NCBI GenBank assembly: GCA_009837445.1
Contig: VXTM01000015.1
Coordinates: 18,301-82,300, forward strand
Length of the DNA: 64,000 bases
Origin: Acidimicrobiaceae bacterium
GTDB taxonomy: Bacteria; Actinomycetota; Acidimicrobiia; Acidimicrobiales; Aldehydirespiratoraceae
Reading direction: 5' to 3'
Part shown: one piece after another, positions 15,402 through 24,379 of the stretch
Layout: each line of letters opens with the position of its first letter
How positions within the stretch are numbered: position 1 is the stretch's first letter
Position numbers and translations under genes: made by a program
Notes under the pieces: generated by a model
What the model was told of the DNA's origin: nothing
Databases searched by the model: none
Seen by the model: only the letters and a program-made list of their open reading frames with translations

Positions 15402-17978
15402 GTGACCTCGATACAGCCAGAGACGACAGTGGAGATCACGGTGGACGGCGCCGCGGTAGAGGCGCGCCCCGGCGAGATGCTGATAGCGGCCTGCGAGCGC
15501 AGCGGAACCTACATCCCCCGGTTCTGCTACCACTCGCGGATGAGCCCGGTGGGCATGTGCCGCATGTGCCTGGTGGAGGTGGACACCGGGCGGGGCTTCG
15601 GGCTGCAGCCCTCGTGCATGGTGCCGGTGAGCGAGGGCATGAAGGTGTCGACCGACTCCGAAGCGTCCAAGAAGGCCCAGGACGGCGTGCTGGAGTTCCT
15701 GCTCATCAACCACCCGCTCGACTGCCCCGTATGCGACAAGGGCGGCGAGTGCCCTCTGCAGGACCAGACCATGGCCTACGGCCCGGGCGAGACCCGCTTC
15801 GTGGAGGAGAAGCGCCACTTCCCGAAGCCCATCGCCATCAGCGAGACCGTCTTCCTCGACCGGGAGCGTTGCATCCTGTGCGACCGCTGCACCCGGTTCG
15901 CCGACGAGGTGGCCGGTGACGCCCTGATCCACTTCATGGGCCGCGGCAACCACACCGAGGTCAACACATTCACCGACGAGCCCTTCGCGTCGTACTTCTC
16001 GGGCAACACTGTTCAGATATGCCCGGTGGGCGCGCTCACCGCGGCTCCCTACCGCTTCAAGGCCCGTCCCTGGGACCTGACCGAGACGCTGTCCACCGCC
16101 TGGGTGGACAGCTTGGGGTCCCGGGTGGCGGTTCAGGCGTCCCGCAATCGGGTCCTGCGGGTGCTGGGAGCCGACGCCGATGCTGTCAACTGGGGCTGGC
16201 TGTCGGACAAGGAGAGATTCGGATTCGAGGCCCTCAACAGCGCCGAGCGCCTGTCCGCCCCGATGCTCAGGGACGCGGTGGACGGCGACAACCGCGAGTT
16301 CCGCCAAGCTGGATGGGGCGAGGCCCTCGAGGCGGTGGCCGGCGCGCTGAGGGCTACTTCACCCGAGCGCGTCGCGGTGCTAGGCGGGGCCAGGCTTACC
16401 AACGAGGCGCAGTACATGTGGGCCAAGCTCGCCAAGGGCGTGGTGGGCACCGACAACGTCGACGCCCAACTCGGCGACGGTCTGGACCCCCATCTCGTTC
16501 TCGGCCTGCCGCGGGCCACGATCGAGGATGCCTGCCGTCCCGGCGGCACGGTCCTGCTGGTCGGTCCCGATCCGAAGGAGGAACTGCCGACGCTGTACCT
16601 GCGGCTGCGCCACGCCATCGTCAACGACGGCGTGAAGCTGGTCGAGGTCACGCCGCACGCTACCGGCCTGTCGCATCTGGCCGAGCACTCCCTGCGTCCC
16701 AGCCCCGGTACGACCGCCCGGCTGGTGGCTGAGCTGGTGGATGCGGCCACCGGGTCCGGTCCGTCCGGGGATGACTCGGAGATCGAAGCGGCCGCCCGGA
16801 GCCTGCGGGAGGCCGGCGAGGGGGTGGTCGTGGTGCTGGGCCGCATGTCGCTGGCCGAGCCGGCCGACGTCGGTGACGCCGCGGCCCGCGAGCTGTCGAG
16901 GCTCCCGTCGGCGCGCTTCCTGCCCGCACTGCGCAGAGGCAACCTGATGGGGGCGCTCGAAGCCGGTCTGGCTCCGGGACTGGTTCCGGGCCGGATGCAG
17001 CTCGAAGATGTCGGCGACGGCGCGTCGCTGGCCGAGTCCTGGCCCCGGCTGCCTGATTCGTTGGGACTGGACGCGACCAGCGTCCTCAGGGCAGCCGCCC
17101 GCGGCGACATCGACGTGCTCGTGCTGCTGGGCTCGGATCCGCTCAACGACTTCGTCGACCGCGACCTGGCCTACCGGGGCCTTCGAGGTGCTGCTTGCGT
17201 CGTGGCCGTCGATCTGTTCGTCAACGACTCGGCTTCGCTCGCGGCCGGCGTCGTTCTGGCCGCCGCGGGCCCCACCGAGTGCGACGGCACGTTCACCAAC
17301 GTCGAGGGCCGGGTCAGCATCATGAGCCGCAAGGTGACGCCGCCGGGAACAGCGCGCGCCGACTGGATGATCGCGGCCGACCTGTGCGAGCGGCTGGAGC
17401 CGGGCTCGACAAGCGGCCTCGACTCCCCCCAAGCCATCAGAGCCGAACTAGCCCAGATTTCCCAAGCACACGCCCCGATCACAGAGGATGCCCTGACCCA
17501 GAATCCGATGGAAGGCGTACTCCTAGCCGGGACCGGGGCGACCGGAGAGGCCGGGGGGTGGCGCAGGTCCGGGCGGCCGACAATGGGGCGAAGCCCCGTC
17601 GGCCGGACGGAGCCTGCGACAGGACCCGCCGGCCGGGAGGACCCACTTGAGGAGCTACCCGAAGACGGCTTCCTGCTGATCACCACCCGCACCATGTACG
17701 ACGACGGCATGATGCTGCGCCACTGCCCCTCGAGCCGGGGCCTCGCGCCGGCTGCCACCGCCCGCATCAACCCGGCGGACACAGACCGCATCGACATCGA
17801 CGTAAGCACGGCCGTGCGGGTCGTCTCGGACTTCGGCCATATCGAGGCCACCCTGGCCACCGATTCAGGCGTGCCGGCCGGCTCGCTGAGGGTGGACTGG
17901 CTGGCACCGGGCGCGCCCGCCAACGCACTGATCGCCGCGGCCACCGACGTCACCGTGGTCAGCGTGGAGGCCCGATGA
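15402..17978 (+). CDS. nuoG: NADH-quinone oxidoreductase subunit G (operon 1)
   Basis: NuoG is the large iron-sulfur subunit of the NADH module. The N-terminal 2Fe-2S domain has CYHSRMSPVGMCRMC, then the His/Cys cluster (NHPLDCPVCDKGGECPLQ) and a ferredoxin-like cluster (CILCDRC with a distal ICPVGAL). A molybdopterin-oxidoreductase-like domain follows. At 858 residues it is in the normal range. Residues 713-745 are encoded exactly by a palindromic element and form a Gly/Arg/Pro-rich linker unlike the rest of the protein. The start is a GTG at 15402. Confidence 0.93.
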   Translation: MTSIQPETTVEITVDGAAVEARPGEMLIAACERSGTYIPRFCYHSRMSPVGMCRMCLVEVDTGRGFGLQPSCMVPVSEGMKVSTDSEASKKAQDGVLEFLLINHPLDCPVCDKGGECPLQDQTMAYGPGETRFVEEKRHFPKPIAISETVFLDRERCILCDRCTRFADEVAGDALIHFMGRGNHTEVNTFTDEPFASYFSGNTVQICPVGALTAAPYRFKARPWDLTETLSTAWVDSLGSRVAVQASRNRVLRVLGADADAVNWGWLSDKERFGFEALNSAERLSAPMLRDAVDGDNREFRQAGWGEALEAVAGALRATSPERVAVLGGARLTNEAQYMWAKLAKGVVGTDNVDAQLGDGLDPHLVLGLPRATIEDACRPGGTVLLVGPDPKEELPTLYLRLRHAIVNDGVKLVEVTPHATGLSHLAEHSLRPSPGTTARLVAELVDAATGSGPSGDDSEIEAAARSLREAGEGVVVVLGRMSLAEPADVGDAAARELSRLPSARFLPALRRGNLMGALEAGLAPGLVPGRMQLEDVGDGASLAESWPRLPDSLGLDATSVLRAAARGDIDVLVLLGSDPLNDFVDRDLAYRGLRGAACVVAVDLFVNDSASLAAGVVLAAAGPTECDGTFTNVEGRVSIMSRKVTPPGTARADWMIAADLCERLEPGSTSGLDSPQAIRAELAQISQAHAPITEDALTQNPMEGVLLAGTGATGEAGGWRRSGRPTMGRSPVGRTEPATGPAGREDPLEELPEDGFLLITTRTMYDDGMMLRHCPSSRGLAPAATARINPADTDRIDIDVSTAVRVVSDFGHIEATLATDSGVPAGSLRVDWLAPGAPANALIAAATDVTVVSVEAR
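17538..17636. repeat. palindromic element inside the nuoG coding sequence (copy 3)
   Basis: The 99-bp element starts on a nuoG codon boundary and supplies 33 codons without a stop. The nested stems are CGCAGG (17562-17567) with CCTGCG (17613-17618), CGGCCGAC (17574-17581) with GTCGGCCG (17598-17605), and GGGGC-GAA-GCCCC (17585-17597). The ends match copy 2 in inverted orientation. The encoded stretch is ATGEAGGWRRSGRP..., low in hydrophobic residues. Confidence 0.88.
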
Positions 17979-18010
17979 TGCGCTCGTGGCGGGCGGGTGG
18001 CGTCCGATGA
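17978..18010 (+). CDS. 10-codon mini-ORF bridging nuoG and nuoH
   Basis: The ATG at 17978 overlaps the nuoG stop (TGA at 17976-17978), and its own TGA (18008-18010) overlaps the nuoH ATG at 18007. It encodes [10 protein letters not shown]. It may simply transfer ribosomes from nuoG to nuoH. It could equally be chance, or nuoH might start at the in-frame GTG at 17986. Confidence 0.35.
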   Translation: MRSWRAGGVR

Positions 18011-19299
18011 CCGGCCACCTCGTGCTGGCCGCCGATCCCATGCTGGCCGGCGACATCGGGCAGGTAGAGGTCCTGCTGACCCTGGCCAAGGTGGTGGTCG
18101 CCTTCGCCTTCCTGCTGGTGGCTGTGATGCTGATGATCTGGTTCGAACGCAAGCTCCTGGGAGGGATGCACCAGCGGTTCGGACCGACCATCGCCGGCCC
18201 CTTCGGCGTTCTCCAGACCATGGCCGACGGCATCAAGCTCTTCTTCAAGGAAGACCTGGTTCCGGACCGCTCCGACCGGTTTGTGTTCAAGCTGGCGCCC
18301 TACCTGTCGCTGATACCCGCGTTCCTGGCCTTCGCCATCATCCCGTTAGGCGGGGACTTCAACAGCCGCGCCGGTGAGGTCGAGTGGTGGGGTCGCATCA
18401 CCTACCTCCAGGTGGCCGACCCGCCAGTGGGCATCCTGCTGTTCCTGGCCATGAGCTCGGTGGCCGTCTACGGGGTGATGCTGGCCGGCTGGTCGTCGGG
18501 ATCGAAGTACCCGCTGCTGGGGTCGGTGCGGGCCTCGGCGCAGATGGTGAGCTACGAGGCTGCTCTGGGCCTGGCCGTGGCGTCCATCGTGCTGGTCACC
18601 GGAGGGCTGTCCACCCACGACATGGTGGTGGCCCAGGCGGCCGAGGGCTACTTCGGCATAATCCCGCGCTGGAACATCATCGTCACCGGCCTGGTGCCGT
18701 TCATAGTGTTCGCTATCGCGGGGACCGCCGAGCTCAACCGCCCGCCGTTCGACCTGGTCGAGGCCGAGCAGGAGCTCGTCGGCGGCTTCCACACCGAGTA
18801 CTCGTCGATCCGCTTCGCGCTGTTCTTCCTGGCCGAGTTCATGAACACGATCACGATGTCGGCCATCATCGTCACGTTGTTCCTGGGCGGCCCCTCCGGC
18901 CCCGCGCTGGTCAGCGAGATCGGGGGCTTCGGCATTGCCTGGGCCTGGGGCGTGGTGTGGTTCTTCATCAAGCTGTTCGTGCTGCTGTTCTGCTTCGTGT
19001 GGATGCGGGCCACGCTGCCCCGGTTCCGCTACGACCAGTTGATGAACCTCGGCTGGAAGCTGCTCATCCCGGTGGCTCTGGGCTGGTTCCTGTTCCTCGT
19101 ATCCCTGGAAGTGGGCCGCGACCGGGGCTGGAACACGATGGCGGTGACTCTGGTGACTCTGGTGACGTTCGGGCTGGCCGGTCTGCTGCTGGCCCAGGCG
19201 GTTCGATGGGGGCGACGCAGCGGGGACCATTCCGGTGGAGGCGGGGGCAGTGGCGAAACCGCCGCCCAAGCGGACGAGCCGGTAGGGAAGGAGGTCTGA
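18007..19299 (+). CDS. nuoH: NADH-quinone oxidoreductase subunit H (operon 1)
   Basis: NuoH is the membrane subunit that forms the quinone chamber and links it to the proton pumps. Conserved features are [17 protein letters not shown] after the first helix, [11 protein letters not shown], and the [27 protein letters not shown] loop. The ATG at 18007 gives 430 residues, with about 30 extra polar residues at the C-terminus. A GTG at 17986 is a possible alternative start. Confidence 0.94.
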   Translation: MTGHLVLAADPMLAGDIGQVEVLLTLAKVVVAFAFLLVAVMLMIWFERKLLGGMHQRFGPTIAGPFGVLQTMADGIKLFFKEDLVPDRSDRFVFKLAPYLSLIPAFLAFAIIPLGGDFNSRAGEVEWWGRITYLQVADPPVGILLFLAMSSVAVYGVMLAGWSSGSKYPLLGSVRASAQMVSYEAALGLAVASIVLVTGGLSTHDMVVAQAAEGYFGIIPRWNIIVTGLVPFIVFAIAGTAELNRPPFDLVEAEQELVGGFHTEYSSIRFALFFLAEFMNTITMSAIIVTLFLGGPSGPALVSEIGGFGIAWAWGVVWFFIKLFVLLFCFVWMRATLPRFRYDQLMNLGWKLLIPVALGWFLFLVSLEVGRDRGWNTMAVTLVTLVTFGLAGLLLAQAVRWGRRSGDHSGGGGGSGETAAQADEPVGKEV

Positions 19300-19300
19300 G

Positions 19301-19966
19301 GTGGGATATCTGCACGGCTTCGCGGTGACGCTCCGCCAGCTCTTCCTGCCCCGGGTCACCACCGACTACCGGGGCGGCTTCGACGACTCGCCGAAGGACG
19401 TCAAGCGGGACAAGCCCGAGCGCCTGCACGGGCGCCATGTGCTCAACCGCTACGCCGACGGCATGGAGAAGTGCATCGGCTGCGAACTGTGCGCCGGGGT
19501 ATGCCCGGCCAAGTGCATCTACGTTCGTGGTGCCGACAACGATCCCGACGACCCGGTCGCGCCGGGCGAGCGCTACGGATACGTGTACGAGATCAACTAC
19601 CTGCGGTGCATCCACTGCGACCTGTGCGTGGAGGCGTGCCCCACCCAGGCCATCACCGAGTCGAAGCTGTTTGAGTTCTCGTTCACCAGCCGCGACGACG
19701 CCGTCTACACCAAGGACGAGCTGCTGGTGGACGACGACGGCCGCCCCCGGCAGATGCCGTGGGAGGACTGGAGGGACGGTGACGACGCCCTCACCTCGGG
19801 ATGGATGCGGGCAACATCGCCTTCGGGGGACAGCCGGTACGTCGGGGAGGTGGCCTGGTCGGGCGAGCTCGGCTACGGCGTCCGACCCGCGGAGCCGGCA
19901 GACGCCGCGGAGGAATCCCCGGCCGGCGGGGACGTTCAGACCGAAGGTGAGCCGGCTGATGGCTGA
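19301..19966 (+). CDS. nuoI: NADH-quinone oxidoreductase subunit I (operon 1)
   Basis: NuoI carries clusters N6a and N6b. The two ferredoxin motifs are [15 protein letters not shown] and [14 protein letters not shown]. At 221 residues it has a polar C-terminal tail of about 60 residues past the core fold. The GTG at 19301 immediately follows the nuoH stop. The last codons overlap the nuoJ start. Confidence 0.94.
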   Translation: MGYLHGFAVTLRQLFLPRVTTDYRGGFDDSPKDVKRDKPERLHGRHVLNRYADGMEKCIGCELCAGVCPAKCIYVRGADNDPDDPVAPGERYGYVYEINYLRCIHCDLCVEACPTQAITESKLFEFSFTSRDDAVYTKDELLVDDDGRPRQMPWEDWRDGDDALTSGWMRATSPSGDSRYVGEVAWSGELGYGVRPAEPADAAEESPAGGDVQTEGEPADG

Positions 19967-20516
19967 GGCGGTGTTCGCGGTCGCCGCGGTCCTGATGCTC
20001 GCCGGCGCCATCGGTGTGGTGGCCAGCCGCAACCCGGTCCATGCCGCGCTGTTCCTCGTCCAGACCCTGATCGGCGTGGCCCTCCTGTTCATCCTGAACG
20101 ACGCCCACTTCCTCGCCGCGGTGCAGGTGGTGGTCTACGCCGGGGCCATCGTGATCCTGTTCCTGTTCGTGATCATGCTGCTGGGCGTCGACAAGGCCGA
20201 GGAGTTGCGGGTCGAGCCCATCTTCGGGCAGCGACCGCTGGCGGCAGTCGTCGGCGCGGCCCTGGCTGCGGTGCTGGGCACGGTGATCCTCACCACCGCC
20301 GACGTGCTCAGCGGGATCCGGCAGAGCGGCGGCGAGCGGGCCCTCGACGGCGAGGCCACCGACATCGAGCGGATGGGCCGGGTGCTGTTCGGCGAGTTCG
20401 CCTTCGCGGTGGAGATCACGGCGGCCCTCCTGACCATCGCGGTGGTCGGCGCGGTGGTGCTGACCCGCCGGGCCGCCCGGTCCGACGGCGCACCGGCCGG
20501 GTCCGGTAGCGGGTGA
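19959..20516 (+). CDS. nuoJ: NADH-quinone oxidoreductase subunit J (operon 1)
   Basis: The 185-residue membrane protein has five hydrophobic helices and the conserved [17 protein letters not shown] segment, which contains the pi-bulge helix implicated in coupling. The ATG at 19959 overlaps the nuoI stop by eight bases; longer in-frame readings upstream lie inside nuoI. Confidence 0.92.
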   Translation: MAEAVFAVAAVLMLAGAIGVVASRNPVHAALFLVQTLIGVALLFILNDAHFLAAVQVVVYAGAIVILFLFVIMLLGVDKAEELRVEPIFGQRPLAAVVGAALAAVLGTVILTTADVLSGIRQSGGERALDGEATDIERMGRVLFGEFAFAVEITAALLTIAVVGAVVLTRRAARSDGAPAGSGSG

Positions 20517-20532
20517 CGGGGTCGGGCGAGCC

Positions 20533-20847
20533 ATGGACCTGAGCGGACTGACCACCGGCTGGTATCTGGCTCTGGCGGCCGCGCTGTTCATCATCGGGGC
20601 CGTCGGGCTGCTGGTGCGCCGGAACCCGCTGGTGATGTTCATGTGCGTCGAGCTGATGCTCAACGCGGTCAACGTGACCTTCGTGGCTCTAGGAGCAGGC
20701 CTCAACGACGTGGGCGGCCAGGTCGCGGTGTTCTTCGTGCTGGTGGTGGCGGCCACCGAAGTGGTCATCGGTCTCGCCCTAGTCGTGGCCATCAACCGGC
20801 GGCGCGCCGGGGCCACCGCCGACGACGTGTCGATGCTGAAGGGCTGA
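20533..20847 (+). CDS. nuoK: NADH-quinone oxidoreductase subunit K (operon 1)
   Basis: NuoK is a three-helix antiporter-like subunit. Both membrane glutamates needed for proton transfer are visible, in CVELMLNAVNV (helix 2) and AATEVVIGLAL (helix 3). The length of 104 residues is typical. Confidence 0.94.
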   Translation: MDLSGLTTGWYLALAAALFIIGAVGLLVRRNPLVMFMCVELMLNAVNVTFVALGAGLNDVGGQVAVFFVLVVAATEVVIGLALVVAINRRRAGATADDVSMLKG

Positions 20848-20848
20848 G

Positions 20849-22726
20849 ATGGGCGCGGCTGCTTGGCTCATCTGTGCGTTCCCGCTGGCCGGATTCGTAG
20901 TCCTGCTCGCTGCGGGCCGCCGTCTCGGCGAGCCCCGCGCCGGCTGGTTGGCCACCGCGGCCATGGCCGGCTCGTTCGTGTCCGCGGCGGCGGTGTTCGC
21001 CGGCCTCATGTCGCGGGACCCGGTCGATCGCCGCTTCGTTGTGACCCTCTTCGAATGGGTGCCGGCCGGAGACTTCTCGGTGGACGCCGGCCTTCTCGTC
21101 GACCCGCTGTCGGTGACCATGGCTCTGTTCGTCACCGGCGTGGGTGCGCTCATACACCTCTACGCCATCGGCTACATGCACGGCGACCGCGACTTCTCGA
21201 AGTTCTTCATCTACCTCAACCTGTTCGCCTTCTCGATGCTGGTGCTGGTGCTGGGCGACAACCTGGCGCTCACCTTCCTCGGCTGGGAGGGGGTGGGCGT
21301 CTGCTCCTACCTGCTCATCTCGTTCTGGTTCACCGAGGAGGCCAACGCCACCGCGGGCAAGAAGGCGTTCGTCACCAACCGGGTCGGCGACTGGGGCTTC
21401 ATGCTGGCCATGTTCTGGGCCTTCGGTGCGCTGGGCTCGGTGCGGTACCTCGACCTGTTCGGTCACGCCGGATCGCTCTCGTCGAGCACCGCCACCGCCA
21501 TCGTGGTCCTGCTCTTCGTCGGCGCAGCCGGCAAGTCGGCGCAGCTGCCGCTGTACATCTGGCTGCCCGACGCCATGGCCGGTCCCACCCCGGTCTCCGC
21601 GCTGATCCACGCGGCCACCATGGTCACCGCGGGCGTCTACCTGATGGTCCGGGTCAACCCGCTGATCGCCGCGGCCGACGCTTGGGCGCCGGACATGATC
21701 GCCTGGGTCGGGGTGGCCACCGCCCTGTTCGCGGCGGGTGCGGCCATGGCGCAGAACGACATCAAGAAGGTGCTGGCCTACTCCACCATCAGCCAACTGG
21801 GCTACATGATGCTGGCCGTCGGCACGGGCGCGTACGTGGCCGCCATCTTCCACATGGTCACCCACGCCTTCTTCAAGGCGCTGCTGTTCCTGGGTTCGGG
21901 ATCGGTGATCCACGCCCTCGACGGCGACCAGGACATGCGCCGCTACGGGGCGCTGCGGGCCGCCATGCCGATCACCTCGATCACCTTCATCGTCGGCTGG
22001 CTGGCCATCGCCGGGGTGCCGCCGTTCGCGGGCTTCTGGTCCAAGGACGAGATCCTCGCCTACGCCTTCGACGCCAATCCGGCTCTGTGGCTGGTCGGCC
22101 TGGTCACCGCGGTGCTCACCGCCTTCTACATGAGCCGCCTGGTGTTCATGACCTTCTACGGCGAGGCCCGCTTCGGCGACGAGCAGCATCCCCACGAGCC
22201 CTCGCCGCTCATGACCGCACCGCTGGTGGCTCTGGCGGGGGCCGCGGTGGTGGCCGGAGTGATGAATCTCCCCTTCACCAAGGACCTGCACTTCCTGGGT
22301 ACATGGCTTAAGCCGTCGCTGTTCGGCAACGAGGCCCACCTCGAGATCGGCGGCGGGGTGCTGTGGCTGCTGGCGCTGGTCGCGGTGGTCGGGGCCGCAG
22401 CCGGGATCGCCGGAGCGGTCGCGGTGTACCTGCGAGGCCGGCTGCCGGTCAGCATGGTGGAGCGGCCGGCTGCTGCCCGGGCGTTCTATGTGGACGAAGC
22501 GGTGACCCGCTTCGTGGGTGGACCCGGCCGGCGGGCCTTCGACCTGGTGGCCGCCTTCGACTCGAAGGTCGTCGACGGGGCCGTCGACGGGGTGGGCCGC
22601 TCGGTGCGGGCCGGCGGCACCGCTCTGCGGCGGGTGCAGTCGGGCTTCGTGCGCTTCTACGCGCTGCTGACCGCGGTCGGCGCGGTGGCGCTGCTGGTGT
22701 GGTTCCTGTCGCGGGCGAGCCTGTAG
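20849..22726 (+). CDS. nuoL: NADH-quinone oxidoreductase subunit L (operon 1)
   Basis: NuoL is the distal proton-pumping subunit with a lateral C-terminal helix. The sequence shows the Mrp-type core: GWEGVGVCSYLLISFW with the key Glu, IWLPDAMAGPTPVSALIHAATMVTAGVYL, and the AYSTISQLGYMM helix. The 625-residue length is normal. The ATG at 20849 follows nuoK directly. Confidence 0.95.
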   Translation: MGAAAWLICAFPLAGFVVLLAAGRRLGEPRAGWLATAAMAGSFVSAAAVFAGLMSRDPVDRRFVVTLFEWVPAGDFSVDAGLLVDPLSVTMALFVTGVGALIHLYAIGYMHGDRDFSKFFIYLNLFAFSMLVLVLGDNLALTFLGWEGVGVCSYLLISFWFTEEANATAGKKAFVTNRVGDWGFMLAMFWAFGALGSVRYLDLFGHAGSLSSSTATAIVVLLFVGAAGKSAQLPLYIWLPDAMAGPTPVSALIHAATMVTAGVYLMVRVNPLIAAADAWAPDMIAWVGVATALFAAGAAMAQNDIKKVLAYSTISQLGYMMLAVGTGAYVAAIFHMVTHAFFKALLFLGSGSVIHALDGDQDMRRYGALRAAMPITSITFIVGWLAIAGVPPFAGFWSKDEILAYAFDANPALWLVGLVTAVLTAFYMSRLVFMTFYGEARFGDEQHPHEPSPLMTAPLVALAGAAVVAGVMNLPFTKDLHFLGTWLKPSLFGNEAHLEIGGGVLWLLALVAVVGAAAGIAGAVAVYLRGRLPVSMVERPAAARAFYVDEAVTRFVGGPGRRAFDLVAAFDSKVVDGAVDGVGRSVRAGGTALRRVQSGFVRFYALLTAVGAVALLVWFLSRASL

Positions 22727-24379
22727 ATGACCGCTACTGCCTCAGCCTCCTTCCCGGCCGTGCTCACCGTGCTGGTGCTGGTGCCCGCCGTCGGCGCGCT
22801 GGTGCTGGCGGCCATGCCGCGCGCCCGTTCCGATCTGCTCAAGCCGGTGGCGCTGCTGGCATCGGTCCTTCCGGCCGCTCTGGCCGTGTGGCTGCTCTCC
22901 ACCTTCGACGCCGGCGCCGCGGGCCTGTTCCAGTTCTCGGACCGGTACACCTGGATCGAGGGGCTGGGCGTCTCGTGGCATGTCGGGGTGGACGGGCTGT
23001 CGCTGTTCCTGGTGGTGATGACCGCGCTGATGTTCCCGCTGGCCATCGTCGGCGTGGACCCGGAGCACTCGCCCAAGCCCTACTACGCCTGGCTGCTGAT
23101 CCTGGAGACCGGTTGCCTGGGCACTTTCGTGGCCCTCGACCTGATCATGTTCTTCGTCTTCTTCGAGATCGTGCTGGTGCCCATGTACTTCCTCATCGGC
23201 GGCTGGGGCCACGGTCGCCGGGCCTACGCGGCCACGAAGTTCTTCCTGTTCACCATGTTCGGCTCGGCCATCATGCTGGTGGCGATCGTGGCGCTGGCCT
23301 TCCTGCACGCCTCGGCGTCCGGTGGCGGCGTGAGCTTCGACCTCATCGGGATCGCCGAGAACCAGGTGCTGGCCACCAACACGGCCCGCTGGCTGTTCCT
23401 GGCCTTCGCGCTGGCCTTCGCGGTGAAGGTGCCGCTGTTCCCGGTGCACACGTGGCTGCCCGACGCCCACACCAACGCGCCCACCGCGGGCTCGGTGATC
23501 CTGGCCGCGGTGATGCTGAAGCTCGGCACCTACGGCTTGGTGCGATTCGGCCTGTACCTGTTCCCGGAGGCTTCGGTGTACTTCGCGCCGCTGATGGTGA
23601 CCCTCGGCGTGATCGGGATCATCTACGGCGCTATCGCGGCGGCCATGCAGCGCGACCTCAAGCGCTTGGTGGCGTACTCGTCGGTGGCTCACCTCGGCTT
23701 CATCGTGATCGGCACCTTCGCGCTCAACACCGAGGGTCTCACCGGCGGCGTGCTGCAGATGGTCAACCACGGCGTGTCCACCGGCGCGCTGTTCCTGCTG
23801 GTGGGCATGATCTACGAGCGCCGCCACACCCGCGAGATCTCCGACCTGGGCGGTCTCCAGAAGCCGGCGCCGGTGATGGCCGCCGTATTCACGGTGGTGA
23901 TGCTGTCGTCGGTGGGGCTGCCCGGGCTCAACGGCTTCGTCGGTGAGCTGCTGGTGCTGCTGGGCGCCTTCAACGCCCACCGCTGGTGGGCGGTCGTTGC
24001 CGCCGCGGGTGTGATCCTGGCCGCCGTCTACCTGCTGTGGGCCTACCAGAGGGTGTTCCACGGACCGGCCTCGGGGGCTAACGCCGAGATGCCCGACATG
24101 CGCTGGCGCGAGGGCCTGGTGATGGTGCCGTTCCTGGCCGCCATCGTGTTCATGGGCGTCTACCCCAAGCCGGTGATCGACCGGGTCGAGCCCGCCGTGG
24201 ACGCGATAATCGCCCACGTCGAGGACAATGTCGCCGGCTTCGCGGAGCCCGCGGCCGATGTGCAGCCCCCGGTGAGCCTCGACGACCTGGTCAAGTCCAC
24301 CGGCTACGACGACCACGGCACTGAGGGCCAGAGCAGCCGCGAAGACGGCGGAGCCGGCCACGACGGGGGCGGCGGCTGA
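22727..24379 (+). CDS. nuoM: NADH-quinone oxidoreductase subunit M (operon 1)
   Basis: The 550-residue antiporter-like pump subunit shows FFEIVLVPMYFLIGGWG with the conserved Glu, PVHTWLPDAHTNAP, and RLVAYSSVAHLGF. It carries a polar C-terminal tail of about 60 residues. It abuts nuoL without a gap, and its last base is shared with the nuoN start. Confidence 0.95.
   Translation: MTATASASFPAVLTVLVLVPAVGALVLAAMPRARSDLLKPVALLASVLPAALAVWLLSTFDAGAAGLFQFSDRYTWIEGLGVSWHVGVDGLSLFLVVMTALMFPLAIVGVDPEHSPKPYYAWLLILETGCLGTFVALDLIMFFVFFEIVLVPMYFLIGGWGHGRRAYAATKFFLFTMFGSAIMLVAIVALAFLHASASGGGVSFDLIGIAENQVLATNTARWLFLAFALAFAVKVPLFPVHTWLPDAHTNAPTAGSVILAAVMLKLGTYGLVRFGLYLFPEASVYFAPLMVTLGVIGIIYGAIAAAMQRDLKRLVAYSSVAHLGFIVIGTFALNTEGLTGGVLQMVNHGVSTGALFLLVGMIYERRHTREISDLGGLQKPAPVMAAVFTVVMLSSVGLPGLNGFVGELLVLLGAFNAHRWWAVVAAAGVILAAVYLLWAYQRVFHGPASGANAEMPDMRWREGLVMVPFLAAIVFMGVYPKPVIDRVEPAVDAIIAHVEDNVAGFAEPAADVQPPVSLDDLVKSTGYDDHGTEGQSSREDGGAGHDGGGG

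Noticed and set aside
22742-24361. 539-codon minus-strand open frame opposite nuoM.
   Set aside because: It is a compositional shadow of nuoM with no recognisable domain and no ribosome site or neighbours in that direction.
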